A model generated the notes under the pieces. It was not told the DNA's origin. It made no database searches and was given only the letters and a program-made list of their open reading frames with translations. The translations under genes and the position numbers were made by a program. This document shows, piece after piece, positions 9,339-19,982 of a stretch of 64,000 bases of DNA. Source of the stretch: Shinella curvata (GTDB lineage: Bacteria; Pseudomonadota; Alphaproteobacteria; Rhizobiales; Rhizobiaceae); NCBI RefSeq assembly GCF_022899935.1, contig NZ_JALJCJ010000003.1, forward strand, positions 656,332 to 720,331. The letters run 5' to 3'. Numbering within the stretch: the stretch's first letter is position 1; the number at the start of each line of letters is the position of its first letter.

Positions 9339-9360
9339 GGCACGCGCCCTTTCCTCCGTT

Positions 9361-9431
9361 ATGCTCGGGCTCGACCCGAGCATCCCACCCGCTGCGGGTG
9401 GGGCGTGGATCCTCGGCTCAAGGCCGAGGAT
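9361..9431. repeat. Three tandem perfect palindromes (intergenic palindromic repeat)
   Basis: Three perfect hairpins follow one another. Arms 9361-9369/9375-9383 have a 9-bp stem and 5-base loop, 9384-9390/9396-9402 a 7-bp stem, and 9409-9417/9423-9431 a 9-bp stem and 5-base loop. The outer two share a CTCGG...CCGAG core. This looks like the short palindromic repeats scattered between genes in rhizobia. It lies between the peroxiredoxin stop and the terminator shared with ttuD. Confidence 0.65.
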
Positions 9432-9465
9432 GACGTCAGTGCGGAGGATAACGATCGCCTATAAC

Positions 9466-9494
9466 AAAACAGCCCCGGAAACCGGGGCTGTTTT
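9466..9494. terminator. Bidirectional rho-independent terminator
   Basis: A perfect 13-bp stem (9466-9478 with 9482-9494) has a 3-base loop, an A-run on the left and a T-run on the right, so it can stop transcription from both sides. It serves the peroxiredoxin gene (+) and the gcl-hyi-glxR-ttuD operon (-), whose last stop codon is 8 bp away. Confidence 0.92.
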
Positions 9495-9502
9495 CGTTTG
9501 GG

Positions 9503-10771
9503 CTACTGAATGAGGATCGCCCTGAAGTCATTAACATTCGTGCCCGTTGGCCCTGGCACGAAAAGATCGCCCAAAGCGTCGAAGACGGACCAGCTGTCAT
9601 TGCGCGCGAGGTACTCGGCAGCATCCTTGCCCTTGTCGGCGAGGCGGGCGACGGTGGTGCCGTCGGCGAAGGCGCCGGCATTGTCCTCCGAACCGTCGAT
9701 ACCGTCCGTATCGGCGGCAAGCGCATAGAGGCCTTCCAGACCATCGGTGGCGCAGGCGAAGGAGAGCAGGAATTCGCCATTGCGGCCGCCCTTGCCCTTC
9801 CCCTTGATCGTCACGGTGGTCTCGCCCCCCGAGAGAATGACCACAGGCTTCGTGAACGGCCGGTCGCGACGCACCACTTCGGCGGCGATGGCGGCATGCA
9901 CGCGGCCGACTTCGGAGGCCTCGCCCTCGATGGCGTCGGACAGGATGACGGCTTCGACGCCGGCCTTGCGGGCGGCGTCGGCCGCAGCCTCCAAGGACAC
10001 GGCGGCGGACGCGACGAGCTTCACCTCGTTGCGGGCAAAACAGGCGTCCGTCGGCAGCGGCGGCTCATCCTTGCCGCCCTGGATATGGCGCATGACGGCC
10101 TCAGGCAGATCGAGGCGGTAGCGTTCGATGAGACGCAGCGCATCGGCGCGCGTGGTGGCGTCAGCGATGGTCGGGCCGGAGGCGACGAGCGCCGGATTGT
10201 CGCCGGGAATATCGGAGACGACGAGCGAGACGACGCGGGCCGGATGGGCGAGGGCCGCAAGCCGACCGCCCTTGATGCGCGAGACCTGCTTGCGCACGGC
10301 GTTCATGGCGCTGATCGGTGCGCCGGAGGCCAGAAGTGCCTTGTTGACGGCTATTTCATCGGCCAGCGTCAGGTCGCCGGCCGGGGCCGGCAGGAGAGCG
10401 GATCCTCCTCCGCAGACCAGCGCGACGACGAGATCGTCCTCGGTCAGGTCTCGCACGGCAGCCATCAGGCGGCCGGAGGCGAGAAGGCCGCTGTCATCGG
10501 GCACCGGGTGGGCGGCTTCGAGGACTTCGATACGTTCGCACGGGACGGCATAACCATAGCGCGTGACGATCACGCCGGTCAGCGGCGCATCCCACAGGCG
10601 CTCGAAGGCGCGGGCCATCTGTGCCGCACCCTTGCCGGCGCCGATCACCACCGTGCGCCCCTTGGGCTTTTCCGGCAGATTGGCGGCAAGCACCTTCTCC
10701 GGGTCGGCAGCGGCGACCGCGACGGAAAACAGGGTTTCGAGAAAGGCGCGCGGGTCTACGATAGCGGGCAT
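9503..10771 (-). CDS. ttuD: Glycerate kinase (MOFRL family; hydroxypyruvate-reductase-like)
   Basis: This 422-residue protein has the two-domain GckA/TtuD architecture: an N-terminal DUF4147 domain (about 5-240, with VVIGAGKGAAQMA near 40 and CGGGSALLPAP near 120) and a C-terminal MOFRL domain (about 300-415, with DTDGIDG). These enzymes phosphorylate glycerate to phosphoglycerate with ATP; older annotations call them hydroxypyruvate reductase. The start at 10771 has GGAGG at ideal distance. It is the last gene of the gcl-hyi-glxR-ttuD operon and completes the glycerate pathway. Whether the product is 2- or 3-phosphoglycerate is not visible. Confidence 0.9.
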   Translation of the reverse strand: MPAIVDPRAFLETLFSVAVAAADPEKVLAANLPEKPKGRTVVIGAGKGAAQMARAFERLWDAPLTGVIVTRYGYAVPCERIEVLEAAHPVPDDSGLLASGRLMAAVRDLTEDDLVVALVCGGGSALLPAPAGDLTLADEIAVNKALLASGAPISAMNAVRKQVSRIKGGRLAALAHPARVVSLVVSDIPGDNPALVASGPTIADATTRADALRLIERYRLDLPEAVMRHIQGGKDEPPLPTDACFARNEVKLVASAAVSLEAAADAARKAGVEAVILSDAIEGEASEVGRVHAAIAAEVVRRDRPFTKPVVILSGGETTVTIKGKGKGGRNGEFLLSFACATDGLEGLYALAADTDGIDGSEDNAGAFADGTTVARLADKGKDAAEYLARNDSWSVFDALGDLFVPGPTGTNVNDFRAILIQ

Positions 10772-10810
10772 CGGGTTCCTCCAAGTCTGCGGTGCGCAGG
10801 TCTTATAAAA

Positions 10811-10880
10811 CATAACCCCTCATCCGCAAGCCACGCCGTTTCCCGGATGAGAGAAGGCGAGGCGGGATGAGGGGTCATGT
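10811..10880. repeat. Imperfect palindromic intergenic element (RIME-like)
   Basis: The ends CATAACCCCTCATCCG and CGGGATGAGGGGTCATG form a long near-perfect inverted repeat. It encloses a smaller CTCATCC/GGATGAG pairing. The ACCCCTCATCC...GGATGAGGGGT pattern is typical of mosaic repeats found between genes in Rhizobium-type genomes. It sits inside the glyoxylate operon, between glxR and ttuD. The family name is recalled, not verified. Confidence 0.5.
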
Positions 10881-10897
10881 CTCCTCCAGAAGGGATG

Positions 10898-10928
10898 ACC
10901 GGGCGGGGCTCCCCTCCCCGCCCGGTCA
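10898..10928. other. GC-rich hairpin between glxR and ttuD
   Basis: A perfect 12-bp stem (10898-10909 with 10917-10928) has a 7-base loop, 8 bp after the glxR stop. There is no T-run on either side, so it is a poor terminator. It could protect the upstream glxR-containing mRNA or partly attenuate ttuD expression. Confidence 0.55.
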
Positions 10929-10936
10929 GGCCGTCG

Positions 10937-11821
10937 TCAAGCGACGGCGTGGTTCGCCATGCGCTCCAGCGCCGTGACGAGACCTGAGTGATCGAGGCCG
11001 GCATCGCCGTGCGCGGCGCACTGGTTGAAGAGTTCCTGCGTCGAGGCGGTGTTGGGCAGCGAAACGCCCAGCGCCTTGGCGCCCTGGAGGGCCAGGTTGA
11101 GGTCCTTCTGGTGCAGCGAGATGCGGAAGCCAGGATCGAAGGTGCGCTTGACCATGCGGTCGCCATGCACTTCGAGAATGCGCGAGGAGGCAAAGCCGCC
11201 CATCAGCGCTTCCCGGACGCGCGCTGGATCGGCACCGGCCTTCGAGGCGAAGACGAGGGCTTCGGCAACCGCTTCGATGGTCAAGGCGACGATGATCTGG
11301 TTGGCGACCTTGGTCACCTGGCCGTCGCCGCAATCGCCGACGAGCGTGATGTTCTTGCCCATCAGCTGGAAGAGCGGCAGCGCCCGGTCGAAACTTTCCT
11401 GCGAGCCGCCGGCCATGATCGACAGCGAGGCGTTCTTGGCGCCGACTTCGCCGCCCGAAACCGGACCATCGACATATTCGGCACCGGTCTCGCGGACCTT
11501 CTTGGCGAATTCCTTGGTGGCGATCGGCGAGATCGAGCTCATGTCAATGACGAGCTTGCCGGCCTTCAGGCCCAGCGCGACGCCATTTTCACCGAACAGG
11601 ACGTCCTGCACTTCCGGGGTGTCGGGCAGCATGAGGATGATCGTGTCGACGGTCTCGGCCAGCGCCTTCGGGCTGTCGACGATCTGCAGGCCGTTATCGA
11701 CCAGATCCTTGTGCGGCGGGATGAAGAACTTCGAGGTGATGACCGTGTGGCCGGCATTCTGCAGGTGACGCGCCATGGGGGTACCCATGATGCCGAGGCC
11801 GATGAAACCGATATTTGCCAT
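10937..11821 (-). CDS. glxR: 2-hydroxy-3-oxopropionate (tartronate semialdehyde) reductase
   Basis: This 294-residue protein belongs to the beta-hydroxyacid dehydrogenases. It has the N-terminal dinucleotide motif GFIGLGIMGTPMA (about 4-16), the substrate motif DGPVSGGEVGA (about 118-128) and the catalytic lysine in GQVTKVANQ (about 165-173). It reduces tartronate semialdehyde to D-glycerate using NAD(P)H in the cytoplasm. The start at 11821 has GGGAG eight bases upstream; an earlier in-frame ATG at 11836 is less likely. Lying between hyi and ttuD, it takes the product of Gcl onward. Confidence 0.93.
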   Translation of the reverse strand: MANIGFIGLGIMGTPMARHLQNAGHTVITSKFFIPPHKDLVDNGLQIVDSPKALAETVDTIILMLPDTPEVQDVLFGENGVALGLKAGKLVIDMSSISPIATKEFAKKVRETGAEYVDGPVSGGEVGAKNASLSIMAGGSQESFDRALPLFQLMGKNITLVGDCGDGQVTKVANQIIVALTIEAVAEALVFASKAGADPARVREALMGGFASSRILEVHGDRMVKRTFDPGFRISLHQKDLNLALQGAKALGVSLPNTASTQELFNQCAAHGDAGLDHSGLVTALERMANHAVA

Positions 11822-11853
11822 GATGTTTACTCCCAATCTGAATTCTTGTTGGT

Positions 11854-12633
<780 letters not shown>

Positions 12634-12649
12634 TTTCTTCTCCCTAAAA

Positions 12650-14437
<1,788 letters not shown>

Positions 14438-14499
14438 GGGAATTTCCTCCGTCTCTTGGAAGCGAAGGTAGCGGATTCCGTTCGGCGCGCAATCATAAA

Positions 14500-14527
14500 A
14501 TGGAAATCAATCTCATCAGATGGAAAT
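14500..14527. promoter_or_regulatory. Candidate IclR-family operator: ATGGAAAT direct repeat
   Basis: ATGGAAAT occurs at 14500-14507 and again at 14520-14527, exactly 20 bp (two helical turns) apart, in the 163-bp divergent gcl/iclR region. TGGAAAT is the half-site of the E. coli IclR operator consensus. The repeats are direct rather than inverted, and an ATTTTC follows at about 14531. Binding by the adjacent IclR protein is inferred. Confidence 0.45.
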
Positions 14528-14600
14528 AAACATTTTCAACGAATCTGGAACAATCGCCTCAGGCCGGATATGGAATGATGCATCGGCGAGGGAGAAAGAC

Positions 14601-15425
14601 ATGGCGGAGCATCAGGAAAAGACGCGCGGGCGGCCCGGCCGCAAACCGGCGGCCGATGCCGCACCGTCCTCCGTACAGGTGCTGGACAGGAGCCTGAAAC
14701 TGCTGGATCTCGTGGCGCAGGCCGATGGCGCTGCCCTTACCGACCTTGCCGATCAGTCCGGCATGGCGCCGTCCACGGTGCATCGGCTGCTCACCTCGCT
14801 TGCCCAGCACGGCATGGTGACCCATGACGGCGAGACGGGCGCCTGGACCATCGGCGTCAAGGCCTTCGAGATCGGCACCGCCTATCTGCGCTTCCGCAAG
14901 CTCGGCACGATCAGTCGCCCCTTCCTAAAACAATTGATGGAAGGCTGCGGCGAGACCGCCAATATCGCCATCGAGGACGACGGCGACGTGGTCTTCATCT
15001 CGCAGGTGGAGAGCCATGCGCCGATGCGCGCCTTCTTCCGCCCCGGCCGGCGCGGGCCGATCCATGCCTCGGGCATCGGCAAGGCGATCCTCTCGACCTG
15101 GCCGGACGCGCGCATCGAAACGCTGCTGACCGGCCGCACGCTGGCGCATTTCACCGACAAGACGCGCGACACGATCCCGACGCTGCTTGCGGATATCGCG
15201 AAAATCCGCGCCCGCGGCTGGTCGATCGATGATGAGGAACACACGCTCGGCATGCGCTGCGTGGCCGCACCGATCTTTGACGAATATGGCGAGGCGGTCG
15301 CCGGCATTTCCGTCTCCGGCCCGGCCGTACGTCTGCCCGACAGCAAGATCGAAGCGTTCGGCCCGGTCATCCGGGCGGCGGCGGAAGGTTTGACGAAAGC
15401 GATGGGCGGGCGGCTGGTCCGCTGA
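14601..15425 (+). CDS. IclR-family transcriptional regulator (probable glyoxylate/allantoin regulator)
   Basis: This 274-residue regulator has an N-terminal winged helix-turn-helix at about 25-85 (VQVLDRSLKLLDLV, then GMAPSTVHRLLTSLAQHGMV). The C-terminal IclR effector domain is at about 100-265, with the G-IHASGIGKAILS segment and SISGPAVRL-like end. A basic N-terminal tail (RGRPGRKP) precedes the HTH. The ATG at 14601 with GGGAGAAAGAC is preferred over an upstream ATG at 14520 that would lie within the putative operator. It is transcribed away from gcl, and such divergent regulators usually control the neighbouring operon. Glyoxylate or allantoin as effector is an inference from related AllR and IclR proteins. 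Confidence 0.9.
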   Translation: MAEHQEKTRGRPGRKPAADAAPSSVQVLDRSLKLLDLVAQADGAALTDLADQSGMAPSTVHRLLTSLAQHGMVTHDGETGAWTIGVKAFEIGTAYLRFRKLGTISRPFLKQLMEGCGETANIAIEDDGDVVFISQVESHAPMRAFFRPGRRGPIHASGIGKAILSTWPDARIETLLTGRTLAHFTDKTRDTIPTLLADIAKIRARGWSIDDEEHTLGMRCVAAPIFDEYGEAVAGISVSGPAVRLPDSKIEAFGPVIRAAAEGLTKAMGGRLVR

Positions 15426-15491
15426 GCCGACACAAAACGCCGCCGCATCCCAAGGACACAGCGGCGCAAACAATCTTCGACGTTTGAAGGA

Positions 15492-16828
<1,337 letters not shown>

Positions 16829-16832
<4 letters not shown>

Positions 16833-18070
16833 TGGGTCTTCTCCCCGTTCACTGCGGTTTCGTACCAGGCGACGAAGAGCTTGCGTTCTTCATCCGATAT
16901 CTGGGTGACGTTGGCAGGCGGCATGGCATGCGAGCGGCCGGCCTGCAGATAGATTTCGCGGGCATGTTTGGCGATCTCGGCATCCGTTTCGAGCGTCACG
17001 CCCTTTGGCGGCGTGACGATGCCTTCCCAGCCCGGCTCCTTGGCGTGGCACATGGCGCAGCGGCCGAGCACCGTGTCGCGCACCTGCGGAAAGGCCTCGG
17101 CCGTCACGAAGGGCTGCTGCGCGGCCGAGACCTTGGCATCGGCAGTTTCGCCCGTCAGCACCTTCGGCACCGTCGAGAGCCACATGATGATGACGAAGAG
17201 CAGGGCCGTGGCCAGCCAGGTCCAGGTCGGGTTGCCGGCATTGGCGTGCGTCGTGTTGAAATAGTGGCGGATGGTGACGCCCATCAGGAAGACCAGCGAG
17301 GCGATGATCCAGTTGAACTCCGTGCCGAACGCCAGCGGATAGTGGTTCGACAGCATCAGGAACAGCACGGGCAGCGTCAGGTAGTTGTTGTGCGTCGAGC
17401 GCTGCTTGGCGATCTTGCCGTATTTCGGGTCGGGCGTGCGGCCGGCGATGAGGTCGGCGACGACGATGCGCTGGTTGGGCATGATGATGAAGAACACGTT
17501 CGCCGACATGATCGTGGCCGTGAAGGCGCCGAGATGCAGGAAGGCGGCACGACCGGTGAACAGCTGCGTATACCCCCAGGCGACGACGACGAGGATGAAA
17601 TACAGCGCCACCATCAGGCGCGTGTTGTCGTTGCCGAACGGCGACTTGCAGATGAGGTCGTACAGGATCCAGCCGACGGCGAGCGAACCGAGCGAGATGG
17701 CAATGGCCACCGGCTTGGAAACGTCGAGCACGCTCGGATCGATGAGGTAGAGGTCGGCGCCTGCATAGTAGACGAGACAGAGCATGCCGAAGCCGGAGAG
17801 CCAGGTCACGTAGCTTTCCCATTTGAACCACACCAGATGCTCGGGCATCTTGGCCGGCGCCACGAGGTATTTCTGGATGTGGTAGAAACCACCCCCGTGC
17901 ACCTGCCATTCCTCGCCATGGGCGCCCGGCGGCAGGTCGGGGTGCTTCTTCAGGCCCAGATCAAGTGCCACGAAATAAAACGACGAGCCGATCCACGCGA
18001 TGGCTGTGATGACGTGCAGCCAGCGGACCGCAAACATGGCCCAGTCCCAGGCTATGGCATATTCGTACAT
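16829..18070 (-). CDS. puuD: Urate hydroxylase PuuD (membrane cytochrome c type)
   Basis: This 413-residue inner-membrane protein oxidises urate to 5-hydroxyisourate. About eight hydrophobic helices span residues 10-305. A C-terminal cytochrome c domain follows, whose haem site is Cys338-Ala-Met-Cys341-His342, with a late Met in HAMPPANVT as probable axial ligand. This architecture is the PuuD type known from Agrobacterium, which replaces soluble uricase and passes electrons to the respiratory chain. It is the first gene of a puuD-guaD unit, divergent from a LysR regulator. No other uricase is seen in the window. Confidence 0.95.
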
Positions 18071-18113
18071 GGGGACCTCCTCCCGATTTTCATCGGATTG
18101 TTTGCCATCAAGT

Positions 18114-18129
18114 GATTTTCCCGAAAATC
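18114..18129. promoter_or_regulatory. 16-bp palindrome in the puuD/lysR divergent promoter
   Basis: GATTTTC-CC-GAAAATC (arms 18114-18120 and 18123-18129) is perfect and lies between the divergent starts at 18070 and 18211. A second small dyad, CCGAT-TTTC-ATCGG, is at 18083-18096. It is a candidate site for the adjacent LysR-type regulator. Confidence 0.45.
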
Positions 18130-18210
18130 CCGGTGAATCCCGAACACTTTCAAAAAAAACTAGAAGATAGCCGCCTCTTTGTTCCGCACGCCGATGTGGT
18201 AGAAAGAGCC

Positions 18211-19158
18211 ATGTCCTATCTCGATAATGTGCGTGTCTTCGTTCGCGTGGTCGAACTCGGTACCCTCTCGGCAGCGGGGCGCGACCAGCGCGTCACACCG
18301 GCAGTCGCCAGCAATCGCATCAAGGAACTGGAGCGCCATCTCGGTGTGCGGCTGTTCAACCGCACGACGCGCAAGCTCTCGCCGACCGAGCATGGCCGCG
18401 TGTTCTACGAAGGCGCGGTAAAGATCATCGAAGCGGTCAACGAGGCGGAGGCGGCGATTGCCGATCTCTCGCGCAATCCGAAAGGATCGCTGCGCATCAC
18501 CGCGCCGCTCGGTATCGGCCGGCGGCTGATCGCCTCCGGCATTCCGGAATTCCATGACAAGTATCCCGATATCGAGGTGCGCGTGCGCCTGTCGGACCAC
18601 AATGTCGACATTCTCGCCGAGGGCGTCGATGTCGCCTTCAAGCTCGGCGTGCTCGAGGATTCCAATCTTCGCATGCGCGGCATCCTCAAATGCGAGCGCG
18701 TGCTCTGTGCTTCGCCGGACTACCTGGCCCGCCGGGGAACGCCCGCCAATGCCGATGCGCTGATCGCCGACAAACACGACTGTCTGCTGCTGCGCTATCC
18801 CGGCTCGAAGGAATATTTCTGGACACTCGTCACGCCCGAAGGCACGCGGAAATTCGAAGTCGGCGGCCCCTATGACAGCGACGACGGCGACGTGCTGACC
18901 CAATGGGCGCTGGAAGGCCGCGGCATCATCAACAAGCCGCTCTTCGAGGTGAAGGCTCACCTCACCGAAGGCCGTCTGGTGGAAATCCTGAAGGAGACGC
19001 CGCCCGCCTCCGTCCAGCTCGCCGCCATCTATCCACACAAGCGTTTTCAGGACCCGAAGGTGCGCCTGATGATCGACTTCATGGCCGAGCGATGTCAGCG
19101 GCTGATCGGCAAGCTGCTCGGCGAGGAGCCGGCCATCGAAACCGCCGACGAGGACTGA
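18211..19158 (+). CDS. LysR-family transcriptional regulator, likely purine catabolism
   Basis: This 315-residue regulator has a LysR winged helix-turn-helix at about 1-60 (FVRVVELGTLSAAGRDQRVTP, then ERHLGVRLFNRTTRKLSPTE). A periplasmic-binding-like effector domain covers about 88-295. The ATG at 18211 begins the canonical MSYLDNVRVF start; an in-frame ATG further upstream is ignored. It is divergent from puuD-guaD and its 3' end overlaps the convergent xdhC by 64 bp. Position suggests control of the urate/xanthine genes. The ligand is unknown. Confidence 0.9.
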   Translation: MSYLDNVRVFVRVVELGTLSAAGRDQRVTPAVASNRIKELERHLGVRLFNRTTRKLSPTEHGRVFYEGAVKIIEAVNEAEAAIADLSRNPKGSLRITAPLGIGRRLIASGIPEFHDKYPDIEVRVRLSDHNVDILAEGVDVAFKLGVLEDSNLRMRGILKCERVLCASPDYLARRGTPANADALIADKHDCLLLRYPGSKEYFWTLVTPEGTRKFEVGGPYDSDDGDVLTQWALEGRGIINKPLFEVKAHLTEGRLVEILKETPPASVQLAAIYPHKRFQDPKVRLMIDFMAERCQRLIGKLLGEEPAIETADED

Positions 19159-19979
19159 GCGCCTTTTGCCGACCAGTTCAGGGCGGCCGTCAGAATCTCC
19201 GATGCGGCAAGCGTCGCGATGACAGCGGGGCGCTTGTCCTTCACATCAGCGCCGCCGATCGGGCAGACCAGATTTTCGAAGATATCCGGCTGGCCGACTT
19301 CGCGCGACAGCCAGTTGCGAAAGGTGGCGCGCTTGGTCTTCGAGCCGATCATGCCGACATAGGCGGCGTCCGGCCGTTTCAGCGCTTCGGCGGCGATGAG
19401 GAAATCGAGCGCGTGATCGTGCGTCAGGATGACGAAGCTGCTGCCGGCGGGCGCATCGCGCACCACGGCTTCCGGCATCGCCGTGAGGCAGGTCTCGATG
19501 CGCGGCACCGTGGAGGCGATCAGTTCGTCCTCCCGCGTATCCACCAGAACGACACGCAGCGGCGCAAGCGAAAGCGCCATGGCGAGCGCATCGCCGACAT
19601 GGCCGGCGCCGAAAACGTAGACATGCGGTCTTGTGGCCATCTCGCGGTCGCTCCGGCTTATCAGATCGCGGGCGACGAGTGGCGTGACGGCGGAGAAGGA
19701 GAGACCGACGCGACCGCCGCAGCACTGGCCGATCTCCGGCCCGAGCGGCACGTTCATCGGCTCGGCGGCAGCGCCCAGACGCAGCGCCCGGCGGGCATGG
19801 TCGATCGCCATATATTCCAGCTGCCCGCCGCCGATCGTCGAAAAGATCGCCCGCTCCGACACCAGCATCCAGGCATCCGTGTCACGCGGCGTCGAGCCCG
19901 CCGCGCCCGTCACCTCCACCAGGATGACTGCCTGCGCCCGGCGCAGAAAATCCCGGATATCTTCGCGCGCGGCCGGCAT
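19095..19979 (-). CDS. xdhC: Xanthine dehydrogenase accessory protein XdhC
   Basis: This 294-residue XdhC/CoxI family protein has an N-terminal domain with GAAGSTPRDTDAWML and the IGGGQLEY motif. A C-terminal Rossmann domain shows VFGAGHVGDALA (about 122-133) and GMIGSKTKR. XdhC binds molybdenum cofactor, assists its sulfuration and inserts it into XdhB. It starts 3 bp after the xdhB stop, as the last gene of uraH-xdhA-xdhB-xdhC. Its last 64 bp are shared in antisense with the end of the lysR gene. The extreme C-terminal tail (after about residue 272) is Ser/Ala-rich and may be unstructured. Confidence 0.93.
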   Translation of the reverse strand: MPAAREDIRDFLRRAQAVILVEVTGAAGSTPRDTDAWMLVSERAIFSTIGGGQLEYMAIDHARRALRLGAAAEPMNVPLGPEIGQCCGGRVGLSFSAVTPLVARDLISRSDREMATRPHVYVFGAGHVGDALAMALSLAPLRVVLVDTREDELIASTVPRIETCLTAMPEAVVRDAPAGSSFVILTHDHALDFLIAAEALKRPDAAYVGMIGSKTKRATFRNWLSREVGQPDIFENLVCPIGGADVKDKRPAVIATLAASEILTAALNWSAKGAQSSSAVSMAGSSPSSLPISR

Positions 19980-19982
19980 TTT

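Noticed and set aside
9343..9440. Possible CRISPR or tandem-repeat array
   Set aside because: The three repeats are hairpins of differing sequence and spacing, without constant repeats and spacers.
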